This document shows positions 1-12,243 of a stretch of 64,000 nucleotides of DNA, piece after piece (the first letter of the stretch is position 1; each line of letters starts with the position of its first letter). The notes beneath the pieces are model-generated. The model saw only the letters and a program-made list of their open reading frames with translations. It was not told the origin of the DNA and ran no database searches. A program made the position numbers and the translations under genes. The stretch comes from Laccaria trichodermophora (lineage: Eukaryota > Basidiomycota > Agaricomycetes > Agaricales > Hydnangiaceae), in NCBI GenBank assembly GCA_018417955.1, contig JACTVC010000021.1, positions 806,001 through 870,000 of the forward strand, in the 5' to 3' direction.

Positions 1-663
1 GCCAGAGACATTCACGTTGACGGACTGGACTGGCGTCAACGTCAAGTATCTCTTTTCTCCCAACTCTCCACTGCGCCTGTCTCGCTTACGGTGTCTTCGA
101 TTTCGGGGGTGCGGATCGGCAATAAGTGACCACCTTCAACTTTGCACATCCTTAACAGTTTTGAAGCTTTTCCTGACCGGTGCTTTTTCCTAATGTCACT
201 GGCCTTGAACTTGTGGCTGATTTGCCTGCTCACAGATTTTTACACTCAAAATCTGAGTGATTTACGTTCTCTCACGTTTCTGACGTTAAGTCAAGACCTT
301 ACCATTCCATTGTGGGTGAAGCGGACCAAACAATTTCAGTGGATGCTCTCTACATTGGCGACATGTAGCCGACCGAATGTTATTGAAGGCATTCGCATCA
401 TTCTCCAAACTCCCCTCCTGGCCCAGCGCGAAGAATCCGACTGGTCAGGGCTTGACGCTTTACTCACGGCACCTGGCGGCTGGCCGCGCCTGAAATGCCT
501 TGAAGTTGTCTCTCTCACTGCGGAGTCAGAGATGAAATGGTCGGGGGCTAATCACAGGATTTCACCTCCCCTTTTGCCCCTTCTAATTCAATGTGGAGTA
601 GAGGTGTCGTCCCTTTGCGTGTACCGATCTCGGACAGGATTTGGGGATCACTGGTTATCGTAA
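1..663 (+). pseudogene. F-box/LRR-like protein fragment, C-terminal part, runs off the left edge
   Basis: Frame 1 is open from the window edge to a TGA at 127-129, then open again in the same frame to 663. The downstream part is rich in Leu and Trp and contains segments such as DALLTAPGGWPRLKCLEV. These look like the degenerate leucine-rich C-terminal halves of the F-box proteins that are greatly expanded in Agaricomycetes. No GT..AG intron that removes the internal stop keeps the frame: a 33-nt candidate (126-158) is too short and leads to another stop. I therefore read this as a decayed or mis-sequenced F-box gene whose N-terminal F-box lies outside the window. The family assignment rests on general resemblance only. 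Confidence 0.35.
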
Positions 664-2153
664 GTCATTATATGTTAATTCCTGTTGTCGATTTTCATTG
701 CTTTCCGTCCGCTCAGCTTATGATGAGGTCGTCATAGAAACAGGCAAGAGATTTATTTCGCCAGGGCCTCGAGTTTTACTCATTCTCCTCATTCGTCCCA
801 GCAGCCGCCGCAGCCGTCTCAAGATCGCAATCATACTTACCCATAAGCATGCCATGCAAAGCCACCAATATCTCCCGTTCGTCCTGTCAACAGAATCTCC
901 TTGAATGGAATCTTCTACATCAAGAAATATCCTAACCTCTTTTTCACAACCACTTCGTCAAGCTGCTGGAAAACTGCTGTACGAGCAATCCTCCTGCCGT
1001 CCCATAGCCCATCGCGTCCGAAGCCTTTTTCATCATTATTACAGCGAGTCCCAGAGTGCTCGCCTTGTAGTGTTACGATCCGACTTTCGCAAAATGGCCA
1101 TTGGTCGTCCTAGACCAGGTGTTTGCGAGACCTGCAATTATTTTCGCCCAATTTCTGGCACCCATTCATTTCTAATCACAAGGGGGACGACTTGAGGGAT
1201 CTTTTCCCAACGCTCTCCAAAGCTCCTTACTCTTCGCTCTTTTTCCCAGTCCGATGCAGCAGCCATCGGTTCCGTGGCCACTGGCAGTCCAAACATGGAC
1301 CTCCTTACCTAGTTGGAACTTGAAGCTTTCTTGCCAGCTCCTGCTGTCTCTTTGGCGCAGACGCACTGCAACGCGAGCGGTTGACTGACAGCCCATCAGG
1401 ACGTCAAGTTCGTCTGGGAGTCCTTGTGAGTTGTCAAATGCCTCCATCCATCGCCGAGAACATGTTCTTACCAGTTTCTATAGTGTGTCCTTCCATCGCC
1501 GCTGCTTGGTATTTCCGTGTCTTGGATGAAAACGAAGAGGCGTCTTTTCGATTATCGAGGAGGGCCCCCTTCAATCATTGAGTTCTCACCCCCGACCTCT
1601 CATCGACAATCACGTTGTGGTTGAGGAACCGATTTTGGGAAACGAAGTGGACATCCGTCCGACATCTTTGGACCGTTGTGGACCCCTATGTTCATTGAAA
1701 CGAAGGCAAAGAGTGTTTCGTACGCCTCGTCGTGATAGGTGGATTGCACCTCAAAGCTAAAGACGCTATTCATTATCCTGGAGATGTGGCCATCGCAAAC
1801 CTTCCATGCGTCTGCGAGGCTGCACAAAGTCTTCTTCGTGTTGTCTTCCCGGACGATCAGTCATCATCGCCATCTATGAGCGTCGATGGATTCTTCTCTT
1901 CGCTGCAGGATTGCCCTATGGAAGCGCTATCAAGTTTCAATCGTGTGCCCATACACTGTTGGAGCCATTGGAATTCCGGAACTGGTCCATCCTAGATCGT
2001 TGTCCCAGGACTGCAGCCAGCTAGATCATCGCAAAGGTCGAAAAAGATATGCTAATGTACATCATGTGTTGTCAAATCAAAAGTTCAGTATGTGTGCATT
2101 CAAAATGCAGTCCAACAAATGGCGATCCCCTTCCAACCGACCAGCCCAAGATC
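664..2153. other. Intergenic, no supported gene
   Basis: Only short open frames without recognisable motifs, good start contexts or splice-linked partners occur here. I see nothing that can be supported as a gene or repeat. Confidence 0.5.
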
Positions 2154-4353
2154 TCAACCCTCCTTGACAACTTCCCGAACAGCCTCCGCAAAGATCTGAC
2201 ACCCCTTGGCCAAATCCGCCTTGCTCACATTCAAAGGAGGGATGAACCTGATGACCTGATACACCGAGGTCGTGAGGATGAGCATCCCCTTCTCAATGCA
2301 CCTAGCAGCTACGCGGGACGCCATATTCGCGGGTGTGCTGGCGTTGTAGGCCCCTGGTCCCGGATCCGAGACCGATTCCGTTGGTGGGACAGGGGAAGAG
2401 TTAGTAGGGGACGAGGGGGGCGGAGGAGAGGCGAACTCGACTCCGACCATGAGTCCTCGCCCGCGTACGTCGAGGATGTGTGGTCGGAGGTTTATGTCGT
2501 ACTTCAGCGCATTGAGCGCTGAGAAGAGCTCTGTTGATCTGCAAGGTAGAATGCAATCAACTTCTGATGGTCGTGGAGGAAGAGAAGGCGAGCATACCGG
2601 GCCTGAACGTTAGCCAAGATGTTCTCTTCTCTGAAGACATCAGCAACAGCAACTGCTGCAGCGCATGATACAGCATTGCCTGCATATGTTCCTCCCTAGA
2701 TTAGAAAGTCAATCAAAGCTTAAGGAAGTCACTGTAAACCGACCATGGAACCAGGCTTGAGTTTATCCGTCACTTCCTTTCTTGAGATAACACCACTAAG
2801 CGGGAACCCATTCGCCAGTCCCTTCGCAGTGACCAAAATATCTGGTCGCACCCCACTGTCCTCAATAGCAAAGTAGTTCCCAGTCCTCCCAAATCCACTT
2901 TGCACTTCGTCCGCGATCAACATGATCCCATGCTTATCACATCGTTCCCTCAATCCCTGGAGGAACTCAGAAGGCGCGGGCACGTAGCCACCTTCGCCTA
3001 GAACGGGCTCGATGATGATGGCAGCGGTATCCGAGGGCGCAGTTTGTTGCGAGAGGAGTAAGCCTAGCTGGTAAAGCGCGTGTTGGGTTAGCGTATGGGT
3101 GGACGTGGACGGCTGGAACCCGGATTGGTGCCAGAATGGGAATGGGGTGGTGAATACCCCTGGCTGTATCGGAGAGATGGATTAGGTGGGGAGTCTGGAG
3201 TGAAGCCGGGGAACGGACCATGAGAGGTGCGAAACCTTCAGAGTATATGGTTTTACTCTTTGTCAGTGCCATGGCTCCGAAGGTGCGGCCATGGTAGGCG
3301 CCTGTATACCGACTTCTTTGAATGAATGTACGAAGGATAGTTATTTGAGGACAGACCCTGCATGCAAATGATATTCTGCCTTCCCGTGAACACACGAGCC
3401 ATCTTGACAGCGGCCTCTACCGCCTCCGAGCCGGAGTTCCAGAAGAAAAACGAGTCCAAGGATGGGTCCGGCATTATTGGGAGTAGGCGCTCGATTAGCC
3501 GGACGTATGGTTCATGCAGGGAGATACTGCACTAAGGAGGAGTTGTCAGTTTGGGTCGTGATAGTTTACCTGGCCTGGTATATTACTTACCTGGGAATGA
3601 ACAAGTTTGAGGCATTGGTCGGCTGCTGCTTGGCTAACACGAGGGTTGACATGGCCTACGATAGAAAGATTAATAGACGTAAGGGTGATAATAGTCCAGA
3701 GCAAGGTGGGAGTGGTGGCGTATTCCAAAATTGAAAGATGGCATCCTCAATTTTCCCGGAATGAGTGGTAATAGCACCCATCTCGCTGACAACCAAGAGC
3801 GTCCACGTCCGGTTCAAGATCCGCAGTGGGGCATTCGAGGAAGAGACCCGACACACATGTGTCCAAGAAAACGCCAACCGAAGATCCATTTCAAATGCCA
3901 TAGCGGTCGGATCTCCTCGACACCGTGAACGCCACCGTCCTCGCCTCGTAACAGCTGACTTTACTCACCCAAATTAGTGACTCCAATGCCACATGTGAAG
4001 TCCAACAATCTCTGACCATCCTCGTACACGACATACGAACCCTCGCCTTTGGCCATGATGCCGCCTTTGATGCGACCGAGCCCTTTCGTGACATGGTGAA
4101 TGCCAAACGCCTCCAACTTGTCTGAGCTCATTGGCTCAAAAGGTGGAGTGCTCAATGAAGACATGGTCCTCATTAGAGGCACATCGAGCCTCGTTGAAGT
4201 GGTTCCGCTACTACTGCCAGTGAGTCTGTGCACACACGGTCAGCATGGAAACACGACGTTATAAATTATAACACTGGGCACCGACCTTACTGTGGCACAA
4301 CGTGATGATAGTCGAGCAGCAGTTGACCCAGACGTGATCCTGGCTCTTAGCAT
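2154..4353 (-). CDS. UGA1: 4-aminobutyrate (GABA) aminotransferase, class III PLP-dependent
   Basis: The enzyme converts GABA and 2-oxoglutarate to succinate semialdehyde and glutamate in the GABA shunt. Eight exons can be joined: about 4353-4291, 4225-3969, 3655-3591, 3531-3357, 3301-3219, 3163-2744, 2695-2598 and 2538-2154. Family landmarks appear in order: FTCGIGVTNLG, the FFFWNSGSEAVEAA turn that binds PLP phosphate, GAYHGRTFGAMA, the aspartate motif IADEVQSGFGRTG, and the Schiff-base lysine in TAKGLANGFPLSG, followed by GGTYAGNAV. The Arg/Ser-rich first exon (MLRARITSG) resembles a mitochondrial presequence. Joining exons 1 and 2 in frame needs a weak GTCGGT donor 5 nt beyond the better GTAAGG, so the N-terminus is the least certain part. 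A Pro/Ser-rich insert of about 35 residues lies in the C-terminal domain. Otherwise it looks complete and functional. Confidence 0.93.
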
Positions 4354-6796
4354 TGCGAGTTCAAGAACAAATGTGCAAGTGTGAGGTGGAGAATGAAATG
4401 GCAGGATGAACGTAATCGGAGACAGGCTTTATGTGAAAGCCGGTCGGAGGGGTGAGAAGATGACGACGTCAATATGGCAACCCAAATGCAAACCCCACAT
4501 AGCGATTGATCAGGGCAACTCAACAACTCAAGCAATTCTTCGGGATGCAAGGGGATATGTATACAACTGGAGAGATTCGGAATCCCCTTTCCGAAAATCG
4601 GAAATTAAGACATACGTGAATGATGACTGTTACTTCACTACTATGATCTGAACGATGAAGCTCGCACTAGTCAAGCACCTTTATTTGAAAATAAGGAATA
4701 TGCACGGAAAATCTTAGGCGCTTGGATTGCAGGTTTAACAGAGCCGGAACATCAGTGGAAGGCAACGAGACTTCGAACGTTCGTGAAACCAATGAACTAT
4801 TGATGCAGTTGGGGTGCACCAGGTTGCCTTGGGATGGTCCAATATGAGCGCTTGATCAAACGCCGCAAGGCTAAGACAATCACACACTGAATTGGAACGG
4901 AGGCAGTTGAACTCACCGCAAAGGATTGTGCTCGTCAAGCGCTGGTGCAATTTTAGCTTCAGCCGGTTTTATGAATGACCATCAAGCACATCCTAGGGAC
5001 TCCATGAGGCGCCTAAGAGTCTAAGTACCAGACTTCGTGGTCTAAACAGCGATCACCGGGCCTCTTGACATTTCTATCGCTGGCAAATATATTAGCAGGA
5101 GATCCGCGGGCCAGCGAAGTAAAAGGCTCGTGGAATATTACACCCCGGTACGACCAGTCAGTGACTCGTTCTTTCTAGGTCAATTGTGGAGGAACCTATA
5201 AATTTACAGTTTCGTAACAATAGCAGGCAAGCGTTAGGAAACTCACCTCTTCTGCCCCAACCAGCACAACGGTGTTTGATAATATCTCAAGATCTGACAA
5301 CAATGGATTAGCATAGGATGACGTTCGATTCCGAGAACGGTCAACCAAGACCCATTTTTAACTTCATTGGATGATACGTAGGTGGAATGGAGGGAACACG
5401 CAGGCGTTCAGGAAGAAGACACCATCTTTCAGATATCCAGTCCCGAAGCAAGACCAATTGGGTCCGACATAAGCGCATTACGGATTGGTCTATGGATGGC
5501 ATTGATCCTTTGAATTAGCCAGCAAGGGCCGTTGGTTGATTTCCCGGAGTGAATTCTGGAGGCTGTAGCAATATGATATACGATATTGATTTGCATACGA
5601 TCGTTAACGCCGGTGCGCAGACAAAGCCAGAAGGTTGAGGTCCAGACAAGTAGGGACTTTGAATAGCTCTCCGCTATAGCAGATAGATCCCAGTGAGTAC
5701 TTGAGTTGCAGCGTTAGAGGATTTTTTTGCGGAACGCGCTCAGCAGCCACCCACAAACCCAGGAACAGTGAAAAATGCTCTGGCGCTGCTGAGATATACC
5801 CCAAATTTGACGGTCACGACTATGTCATCGTTCACTAGAGAATATCCGGAGTCGTAAGTCTGTGTGCATCCAGAGTCTGAAGATCTGGAGCAAATGATGA
5901 TGACGCCTGTGATTTCTTTTGTACGAAGTCGACCGACTCAAAATTGTGTTAGAAATGAGTAGAACAGAAATGTTTCGCGCTTGAGAACCTCATAAGCAGG
6001 TCTCACTGGCAGGATGAGACCGTCGATCTTGAAGGCGATTGTGATGAAAGAGGATGAAAGTGCGATGGCAAGCTCTACAGACATAATTTGATAATTACTC
6101 CGACGTATCTCCGAAAGTCCGATTCCCAAGCTTGATTCTGTCTTCAAAATTTCAACGTTGCCTCAAACTCATAGCTTCAAGTTGGCAACCTGTCCTCTCG
6201 TACGCATTCTTTCGCTTCTTGCTGTCCCAAAATGCCCAAGGTCGTCGGGATCAACCTCTTCCTGGTATCGGCCCTGGAGACAGAAAACAAGCGGACCCAC
6301 AAATTAAAGTTTCGGCACCAACAACCCATCTGGCAACTTTGACAAGAAAAGGACAATGAAAAAATTGTTGACTAGCCGACAAGTGTCAAGACGGACGAAG
6401 CCACTGTCCTCCATTTCTTGACTCCCATCTACATACGTGACGACCACAACCAGACGCTATTGTCTCAATCGGATGTTCAGCTCTTGTCCCTGTTCTTACT
6501 GTCACTAACTCTGTGTGCGCTTTGAAAGAACCAAGTCCAACTGTTGTTTCGTTACCTTGCCTCTCTACCGTCTACGTGACAACCAAACTCTTCCAGGACC
6601 CACTTGTTCTTCCTTGCGCTGATCTCGACTTCTATAAGAACGCCCAGGTTCACGTTCACAACCCAACAACTCATCTTCTGTCTTTTTACCGACATCTCTA
6701 CGTGACATAAAATATCTGATCTCACATCCCTCGACCTGACTCTATCAGGTTTCGTTCTCCAGGCCCTGTCACTAAATCTGCGGTGGAAAAACAGGC
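4354..6796. other. Intergenic, no supported gene
   Basis: About 2.4 kb of short open frames in all six frames, with no conserved motif, tRNA or clear repeat. The 5' part will include the GABA transaminase promoter. Nothing else can be supported. Confidence 0.5.
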
Positions 6797-6806
6797 TATA
6801 TATAAT
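6797..6806 (+). promoter_or_regulatory. TATA box of the small gene at 6878
   Basis: A TATATATAAT run lies about 72-81 nt upstream of the ATG at 6878. It would place transcription start near 6830, followed by a pyrimidine/CA-rich leader. This geometry supports the downstream ATG at 6878 over the in-frame one at 6833. Confidence 0.5.
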
Positions 6807-6877
6807 CGATCGCCGGTCGTCTCACATCCTCAGTGCTCAACACCAACCCTTACCTCATTCAACCACCTCCTCGAATC

Positions 6878-7285
6878 ATGCCGCATTATAGGCAAACCGG
6901 CAACATTCACGGCGTCCCATCACGACGACAATTCAAACCTGTTCTTGATTGTTCTCGGGACGAGCGTTGCATCCCAAGCCCTTCATCGGGTTCAAACCAG
7001 AAGCAAATGGTTGACCACCACCCCTTTCAATCTTCGGATTCTTCCCTATTCAAAACCTTCCCGCTCGCCCCGCGAATGGCCTGTATTCCATTGCCCCCAT
7101 GTCCACTCCTGCCTCTCGATGATTTCGAGATAGTCAATTTTGAATCCTCATCCTTCGCGCCCATGGATGTCGACAACGGTAGCTCATCACCCCGACCACT
7201 TCCGGCAATGGAAATTCATTACGACGACTGGAATGCACCCCTGCTAGATTGTCGGTGCATCCTCTCGACGCTCGAGGACATCTGA
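6878..7285 (+). CDS. Hypothetical protein, 135 aa, single exon
   Basis: I do not recognise this protein. The reading frame starts MPHYRQTGNIHGV and ends DCRCILSTLEDI. It is rich in Pro, Ser and Asp, has no signal peptide or membrane segment, and has an acidic C-terminal third (MDVDNG, EIHYDDW). An in-frame ATG at 6833 would add 15 residues but lies almost at the expected transcription start. Support for a real gene comes from the TATA box upstream, the ATG context, and an AATAAA about 95 nt after the stop. It could be a short regulatory or orphan protein; no function is claimed. Confidence 0.5.
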   Translation: MPHYRQTGNIHGVPSRRQFKPVLDCSRDERCIPSPSSGSNQKQMVDHHPFQSSDSSLFKTFPLAPRMACIPLPPCPLLPLDDFEIVNFESSSFAPMDVDNGSSSPRPLPAMEIHYDDWNAPLLDCRCILSTLEDI

Positions 7286-7380
7286 CCCTTTCAAATGTTG
7301 AGGGCACAAGCTGATTGATGGAGTTACGGAGCAGAATACAGAAGGAATTTGAAAGCGACCGCCCGCCGTTTTCAATTAAT

Positions 7381-7386
7381 AATAAA
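7381..7386 (+). terminator. Possible polyadenylation signal
   Basis: AATAAA inside an A/T-rich stretch, 95 nt after the stop of the 135-residue gene. The distance is right for a fungal 3' end. Confidence 0.35.
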
Positions 7387-8032
7387 GCAGGAGTATTGTA
7401 CTAATCAAGCATCAACTTAGATTTTTCTATCGATTGTGTAGTTTCGTTTCGCTCTTGAATACATCAATAATTTCAACGAAGAGCGTGTTCACCACGGGCC
7501 GATACGATATGTAATCACCAGGCTAAGAGCCACGGCAAGGCTGAACCGCGGTTTTGGGACCACCGACGTTACGACGGTGAGTTGTACAAGCAAAGTCAGC
7601 AATGATGACTCCTGGGGAGCTATAGAACGTAGTGTGAGCGCTCAAGTAAGGCGTGTTGCAGCCTGTCGCTGGTTTCGATAATAAACTTGTTGAGGGGACT
7701 AGTTAAGTATTGAAATATTGAAGCCTCGAATACGAATATTACAAGGCCCATGGCTGAGTTCGATGACGGATTTCCAGGGTCCCTTCCAACTCCCTTCCCT
7801 TTTCGTGGCAAACAGCACCAATACCAACCACAACAACACCAACTACAACTCAATGGAACTCAAACAACCACGCTCCTGACATCTCTTTCTACATAACACT
7901 GAACTGCTTGAGGCTTGAGGCTACGTGAGTATGTACTTTAATTAAAATCTTGACTGACCCCTTCTGTATCCAAAGGATTCCAAGGAGACGGTCTCAGCTG
8001 GGAGATATCCGAGTCACTCCGAGTCTGAAGCT
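7387..8032. other. Intergenic; possible 5' UTR intron of the F-box gene
   Basis: No coding signal. A GTGAGT at about 7925 and a CAAAG acceptor near 7976 could be an intron in the leader of the downstream F-box gene, with a CTGAC branch site between them. Confidence 0.35.
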
Positions 8033-9365
8033 ATGTCAAATAACAATCAGCAAGCGAGAACGGCGAGGTAAGCTCGAAGCTGACCTGGCGGCGCAACACT
8101 TTGAGACACGGCTGACTTGCACGTTGTTATCCAGACAAGATCTCTTTGTTGCGACTAATCACGGCTCTGCCTTTCTTGATCTATCAGGAGCGAATTTTTT
8201 CGATAATTGCGAAACACATCAACCTACTTCTATCAATCACCTTTCTGCAGAAATTCTTGCCGAGATTTTTCTTCTTTGTCGAGAAGGCGTAGTTCGCAAG
8301 TTTGATTCTCCCGCGAGACCAAGGCGTCGGGAAGTGCCTTTGTTGCTTTGTCAAATTTGTCGCTATTGGAGAGAGGTGGCTTTGTCACTACCCTTCCTGT
8401 GGAACTCATTGGCTGCCACTGGTTATGGACCTTTCATCCCACATCCTGCACTCATCGAACTCTGGCTATCCCGTTCTACCGATCAGCTCCTCTCCTTGCA
8501 CTTTGCGCTGCCACTTTCAAGCGCCAGTCATAATGACCCATCACAATATCATTCTCATGCATCCAAAATATTTGGATTATTCTCAAAAGAAATGCATCGA
8601 TGGCGCACAATATCTTTTATCTTGAATCATGATCTTATTTTACAATTCGTGGGTGCAGTTGACTCACAGGTGCCGAGCTTAAAGGAGCTGGATTTGGTTT
8701 TTGATGGAAAAGTTTTGGCGCGAGATGCAGCAAAAGTTTCCTCCCTCTTCCCCCTCTTCTCCAATCTTCGCAAGCTGTCATGGCTCGGAAATTTACCAGC
8801 AAAGTCCTTGCGTAACATACCGTTCCGTCAGCTCACACATATCTATATGGAGTTGTTTATCGAGGGGGATGATGTGGTGGAATGTCTTTCGCATTGTATA
8901 AGCGCGCTGGAGATTCACTGGAAGGATGTGATGTGCACACATTGGGATCAGGCCTTTGGCAAAAGCACTCAAGCCACTCTTCTGGGCCTCCAATCGCTGT
9001 CTCTACTGGGGAATGGGGATCTTGCCCTCATTCTAAGTCGGCTTACGCTACCCTCTTTGAAAGACCTGCATCTACACACACGCATCTCATCAAGCAGGCG
9101 TGACCATCGCTTGCTTGAGGACTTTCTGAACAGGTCTTCCTGCCCTTTGAACAACTTCACCTTTTACGACGGCAGTCTTAACCAGGAAAGCATTTGTGAT
9201 TACTTGGCTATACCGTTTCTTGAGTCGGTTCCTTCCATCAAGATTTTTTACAAAAATGCAGAAGCTCTTCTTGGAGAGCTGAAGGATCCCCGCTACCTGT
9301 CTACTTTTGAGCGACTCCAAGTTATCTACCCCTCCACTGCCTGTCCTGCTTTTACGTGGAAATAA
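8033..9365 (+). CDS. F-box domain protein
   Basis: F-box proteins are substrate adaptors of SCF ubiquitin ligases, binding Skp1 through the F-box. The motif INHLSAEILAEIFLLC starts near residue 45, followed after a short basic insert by LLLCQICRYWREVALSLP and LWNSL. This is the standard arrangement in Agaricomycete F-box proteins. The rest is a degenerate leucine-rich region. The open frame extends 5' without any ATG. A 67-nt intron (8068-8134) with GTAAGC donor, CTGAC branch point and CCAG acceptor joins ATG 8033 (MSNNNQQARTAR) in frame, so I use that start, giving about 421 residues. The substrate is unknown. No lesion is visible. Confidence 0.8.
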
Positions 9366-9551
9366 ATGGCCATGGGTCCAGTGAATTGGCAAATTCAAAT
9401 CATAATGTTAGATTTCCAAGTAGGGATATACTTCAAGCATCTAATACACTGATTATTGGTCGGGGCCTTTGAAGGTGGCCATGCCTTCGAGACTTCACAT
9501 GAACTCAATCTGTCATGCCAGGGGCGCCTCCAAGGTATCACTAAATGTAAT

Positions 9552-10945
9552 TTAATCGATGAGAATGAACGTAAGCAAGACACAAGGAATATTCACGAAG
9601 CATGAACTCAGTGAATTCACCTCAGACTGAGGTAGGGATGCAAAGAAAATTCCACACTTCCAGCTATTAATGGTATAAAACCTCAGGTCTACTAAATGAA
9701 CGTCCGAAGAGCCAAGGTCATAGAGAATTGGTGAACATGTATTAAATGGGAATAAAAGTAAACGTCTGAGTACATTTAATGAGCTCAAGTTTTCTAAGAA
9801 AAAGAAGGGACGCACAAGCCATGTGGTGGGTCCAAACACGGTTGTAAAGCTATGCTTGTCACCGGAGAGGATCAGCACGCCTACAATAAAGTCGATCGAT
9901 CAGAATACAAAGATATATACGTTCACAAAGACGTACCCTGACTCAAACCAATATACGTCGCAGGAAAGAAGTGATCGTTGTTAACCCACTGCGGAGTAAT
10001 CGTTCCAGATACCGCGTCGTAAACCCACTGCGCAGGATGCCAATCTTAGTCCGCCAATGTGATGGAAGCAAAAGCTTTCTTGACTTACAATTGCGCTCTC
10101 AACTTGCTTTGTCAGTCCGGTCGCGTCACTGAAGGAATTGCCAAGCGTGATAGGCGCTGAATGAAACGGGCTAGCTTCGGTTTGTCCAATGTACGAGTAG
10201 CTGAAAAGCAGGATTGTTAAGACAAATTCACTTTGATCATAATCAGCTTACGTTGCAAATCCACTTTTGAGGTCTGATAAGGCCGAAGAGAACCCAACGA
10301 TGCCACCAATGTAGGGATGGGCTGAAGCGCCATTCTACATTACGTGCGAGAGAGAGGGTAAAAGTATAACACATGGCCAGGATTGGGAGTGCTTACCACT
10401 GCGGCAATATTGATTTGTCCTTGAGCAGCGTCAACCAGATTAATGGAGAAAATGGCACGTTGATCCTGATCGGAGGTCGTCTGGAATTCTCCATAATTGT
10501 TCAGGTTTTTGTTAAGGAAACCGAAGTCCTTGCCCGTTCCAGTTTCAGTCACTTTGATGTAGCCTTGAGCTCTAAGAGGAAAATCGATTGAGACACCGGA
10601 AGGTGCTCCTCGGGGATAGGCTGTTCCATTATGAGTTTACGTTGGCGCGGAATAACAAAAAAATAAGAACTGACTGGTACGAGAACGACGAGGCGGGTTG
10701 AGAGGGAGACCAGCGATGAGCCGTTCAGCATTCGTCAAGTAGACCACAGTGGAGGACGAGGCGTCTCTGGAATCAAGAATGTTGAGCGGCGGATTGAGTG
10801 GTCTGTATGAATCTGGGGTATCCCTCGAATCAAGAATGCTAAGTGGAGGGTTAAGATATTTGAATCCGTCCCGTTGGACGACGGCCGACGCGACAACGGT
10901 ACAGATGGCACCAGCAACAACGATGAACAGTTTGGCGAGCATCAT
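9552..10945 (-). CDS. Secreted protein of an unnamed basidiomycete family, copy A
   Basis: It starts MMLAKLFIVVAGAICTVV, a clean signal peptide, then carries the marker TNAERLIAGLPLNPPRR. I know that marker from a common, functionally uncharacterised secreted family of mushrooms. Further family blocks recur across short introns: GYIKVTETGTG, HPYIGGIVGFSS, YSYIGQTEASP, VESAIWVYDAVSGTITPQWVN and a final VLILSGDKHSFTTVFGP. A 13-residue unit, LNPPL(S/N)ILDSRD, is present twice after the signal peptide. Copy B (25192-26305) stops right after the family C-terminus. Copy A has no stop there and reads on for about 80 residues to 9552, so its 3' end is uncertain. Function is unknown; an extracellular or wall location is inferred. 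Confidence 0.75.
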
Positions 10946-12243
10946 AATGAGCGTAGGTTGGAAAAAGGAGTGTAGCGTAAGTTGGTCAGAATAGCGAGGG
11001 GGGGAACTGGGGAAGAGGCGGAAGACTCTGGGAATGGTCAAGACACCCTCGACTTTTGTTGAAGGAAAAAACCGAGGAAGAACACGAGATAATACGGCAG
11101 TCCCTGTCAGTCCAGTCCTCAGACGATCGTCTGTCAGGGTTGCTAGGGTGCAGGAGAGCTGGAGCATTTTGGTGATTCCGCCGCTGGTGATCCGCAATAA
11201 TATGTGCCCCCTTCCGTGATTTCAAGTTGTGAAATTGAATCACCTCTAAAGTCTGTATGCAACAGAATTTTTTGGTAGGATAAGTATGAGAGATGGCCGA
11301 CGAACATTGAGCGACTTGTTCAGCGTTAGATAACGTGGGGTTGTGCCAAGTCACTCAGCAAAAAGTCGATCAAGGACATCTAGGCACAAATTATGTAATT
11401 CCCCAAGAGATTTTCTGGAAGAAAAAAAAAAATGAAAACAGAACACAACTCGACCTCCAGGCCAAGCTAGAGCCTGGAATAAAATCCTGGAATCAAAGTC
11501 GTTCACTTGTTCTCGTCAACACAACTTAGTGACTCTGTAAATGCACTTACGTTACGACTCAGACACACCTTCGCACGTCACTCCAGATGTCAAACTTTCA
11601 AGTTCGACCACATGGAACATGGAACAACAGATACGTAGAAAAGATTATGGGTAGTGTTGTGATGCTATAGAGAGGGCCTGTGAGTATGAAAAAAAGTGCT
11701 AAAATCGAGAGTAAAAGGAAGAGTAAGAGGAGGAGGAGGAGGAGGAGGAAAAACTAAGTATGTATGTACTTCAGAGTCGACGGAGAAAGACTGAAGGGAA
11801 GGAAAGAGGAAACGGAAACACCAGTACCTAAACGGGATGAAAGGAACTACGTAAAAGATCGTTCATGATCAAAGAACACTAAATCTTGTGAAAAACCAGG
11901 GGGGGGAATAATGTGTGTGGGTTGATTTGGGCAATGGGTGGTAGGTTGATTGAGGGGGACGTCGTACGATGGATGAATGTTCGTGATATAACGAGAGCAG
12001 CAGTCAAATACATCTAATGCAATGATGGATAGACGGGACGGGATGGGATGAGATGGATAGTTGCCAGGGAACGATGAGAGGATGGATGGTCATGAAGGAA
12101 ACGCGAGCGAGCTTGATGAATCATATAACAAGTTTTGTGTGTGTTGTGTTGTTGGGTGGGTGAAGTTGGATGGGTGGGTAAACCTGCAAAAACGTCAACA
12201 TTATTATCTACAAAGTAAAAGTAAGAAACCTACTTCACCCTCC
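10946..12243. other. Intergenic with an (AGG)n tract at 11727-11749
   Basis: This holds the promoter side of secreted copy A and the 3' side of the MUB1-like gene. Purine-rich sequence and an AGG trinucleotide run are visible; no gene is supported. Confidence 0.5.

Noticed and set aside
7950..8032. 5' extension of the F-box ORF to 7950
   Set aside because: No ATG exists there, and an intron at 8068-8134 with strong signals joins ATG 8033 in frame.
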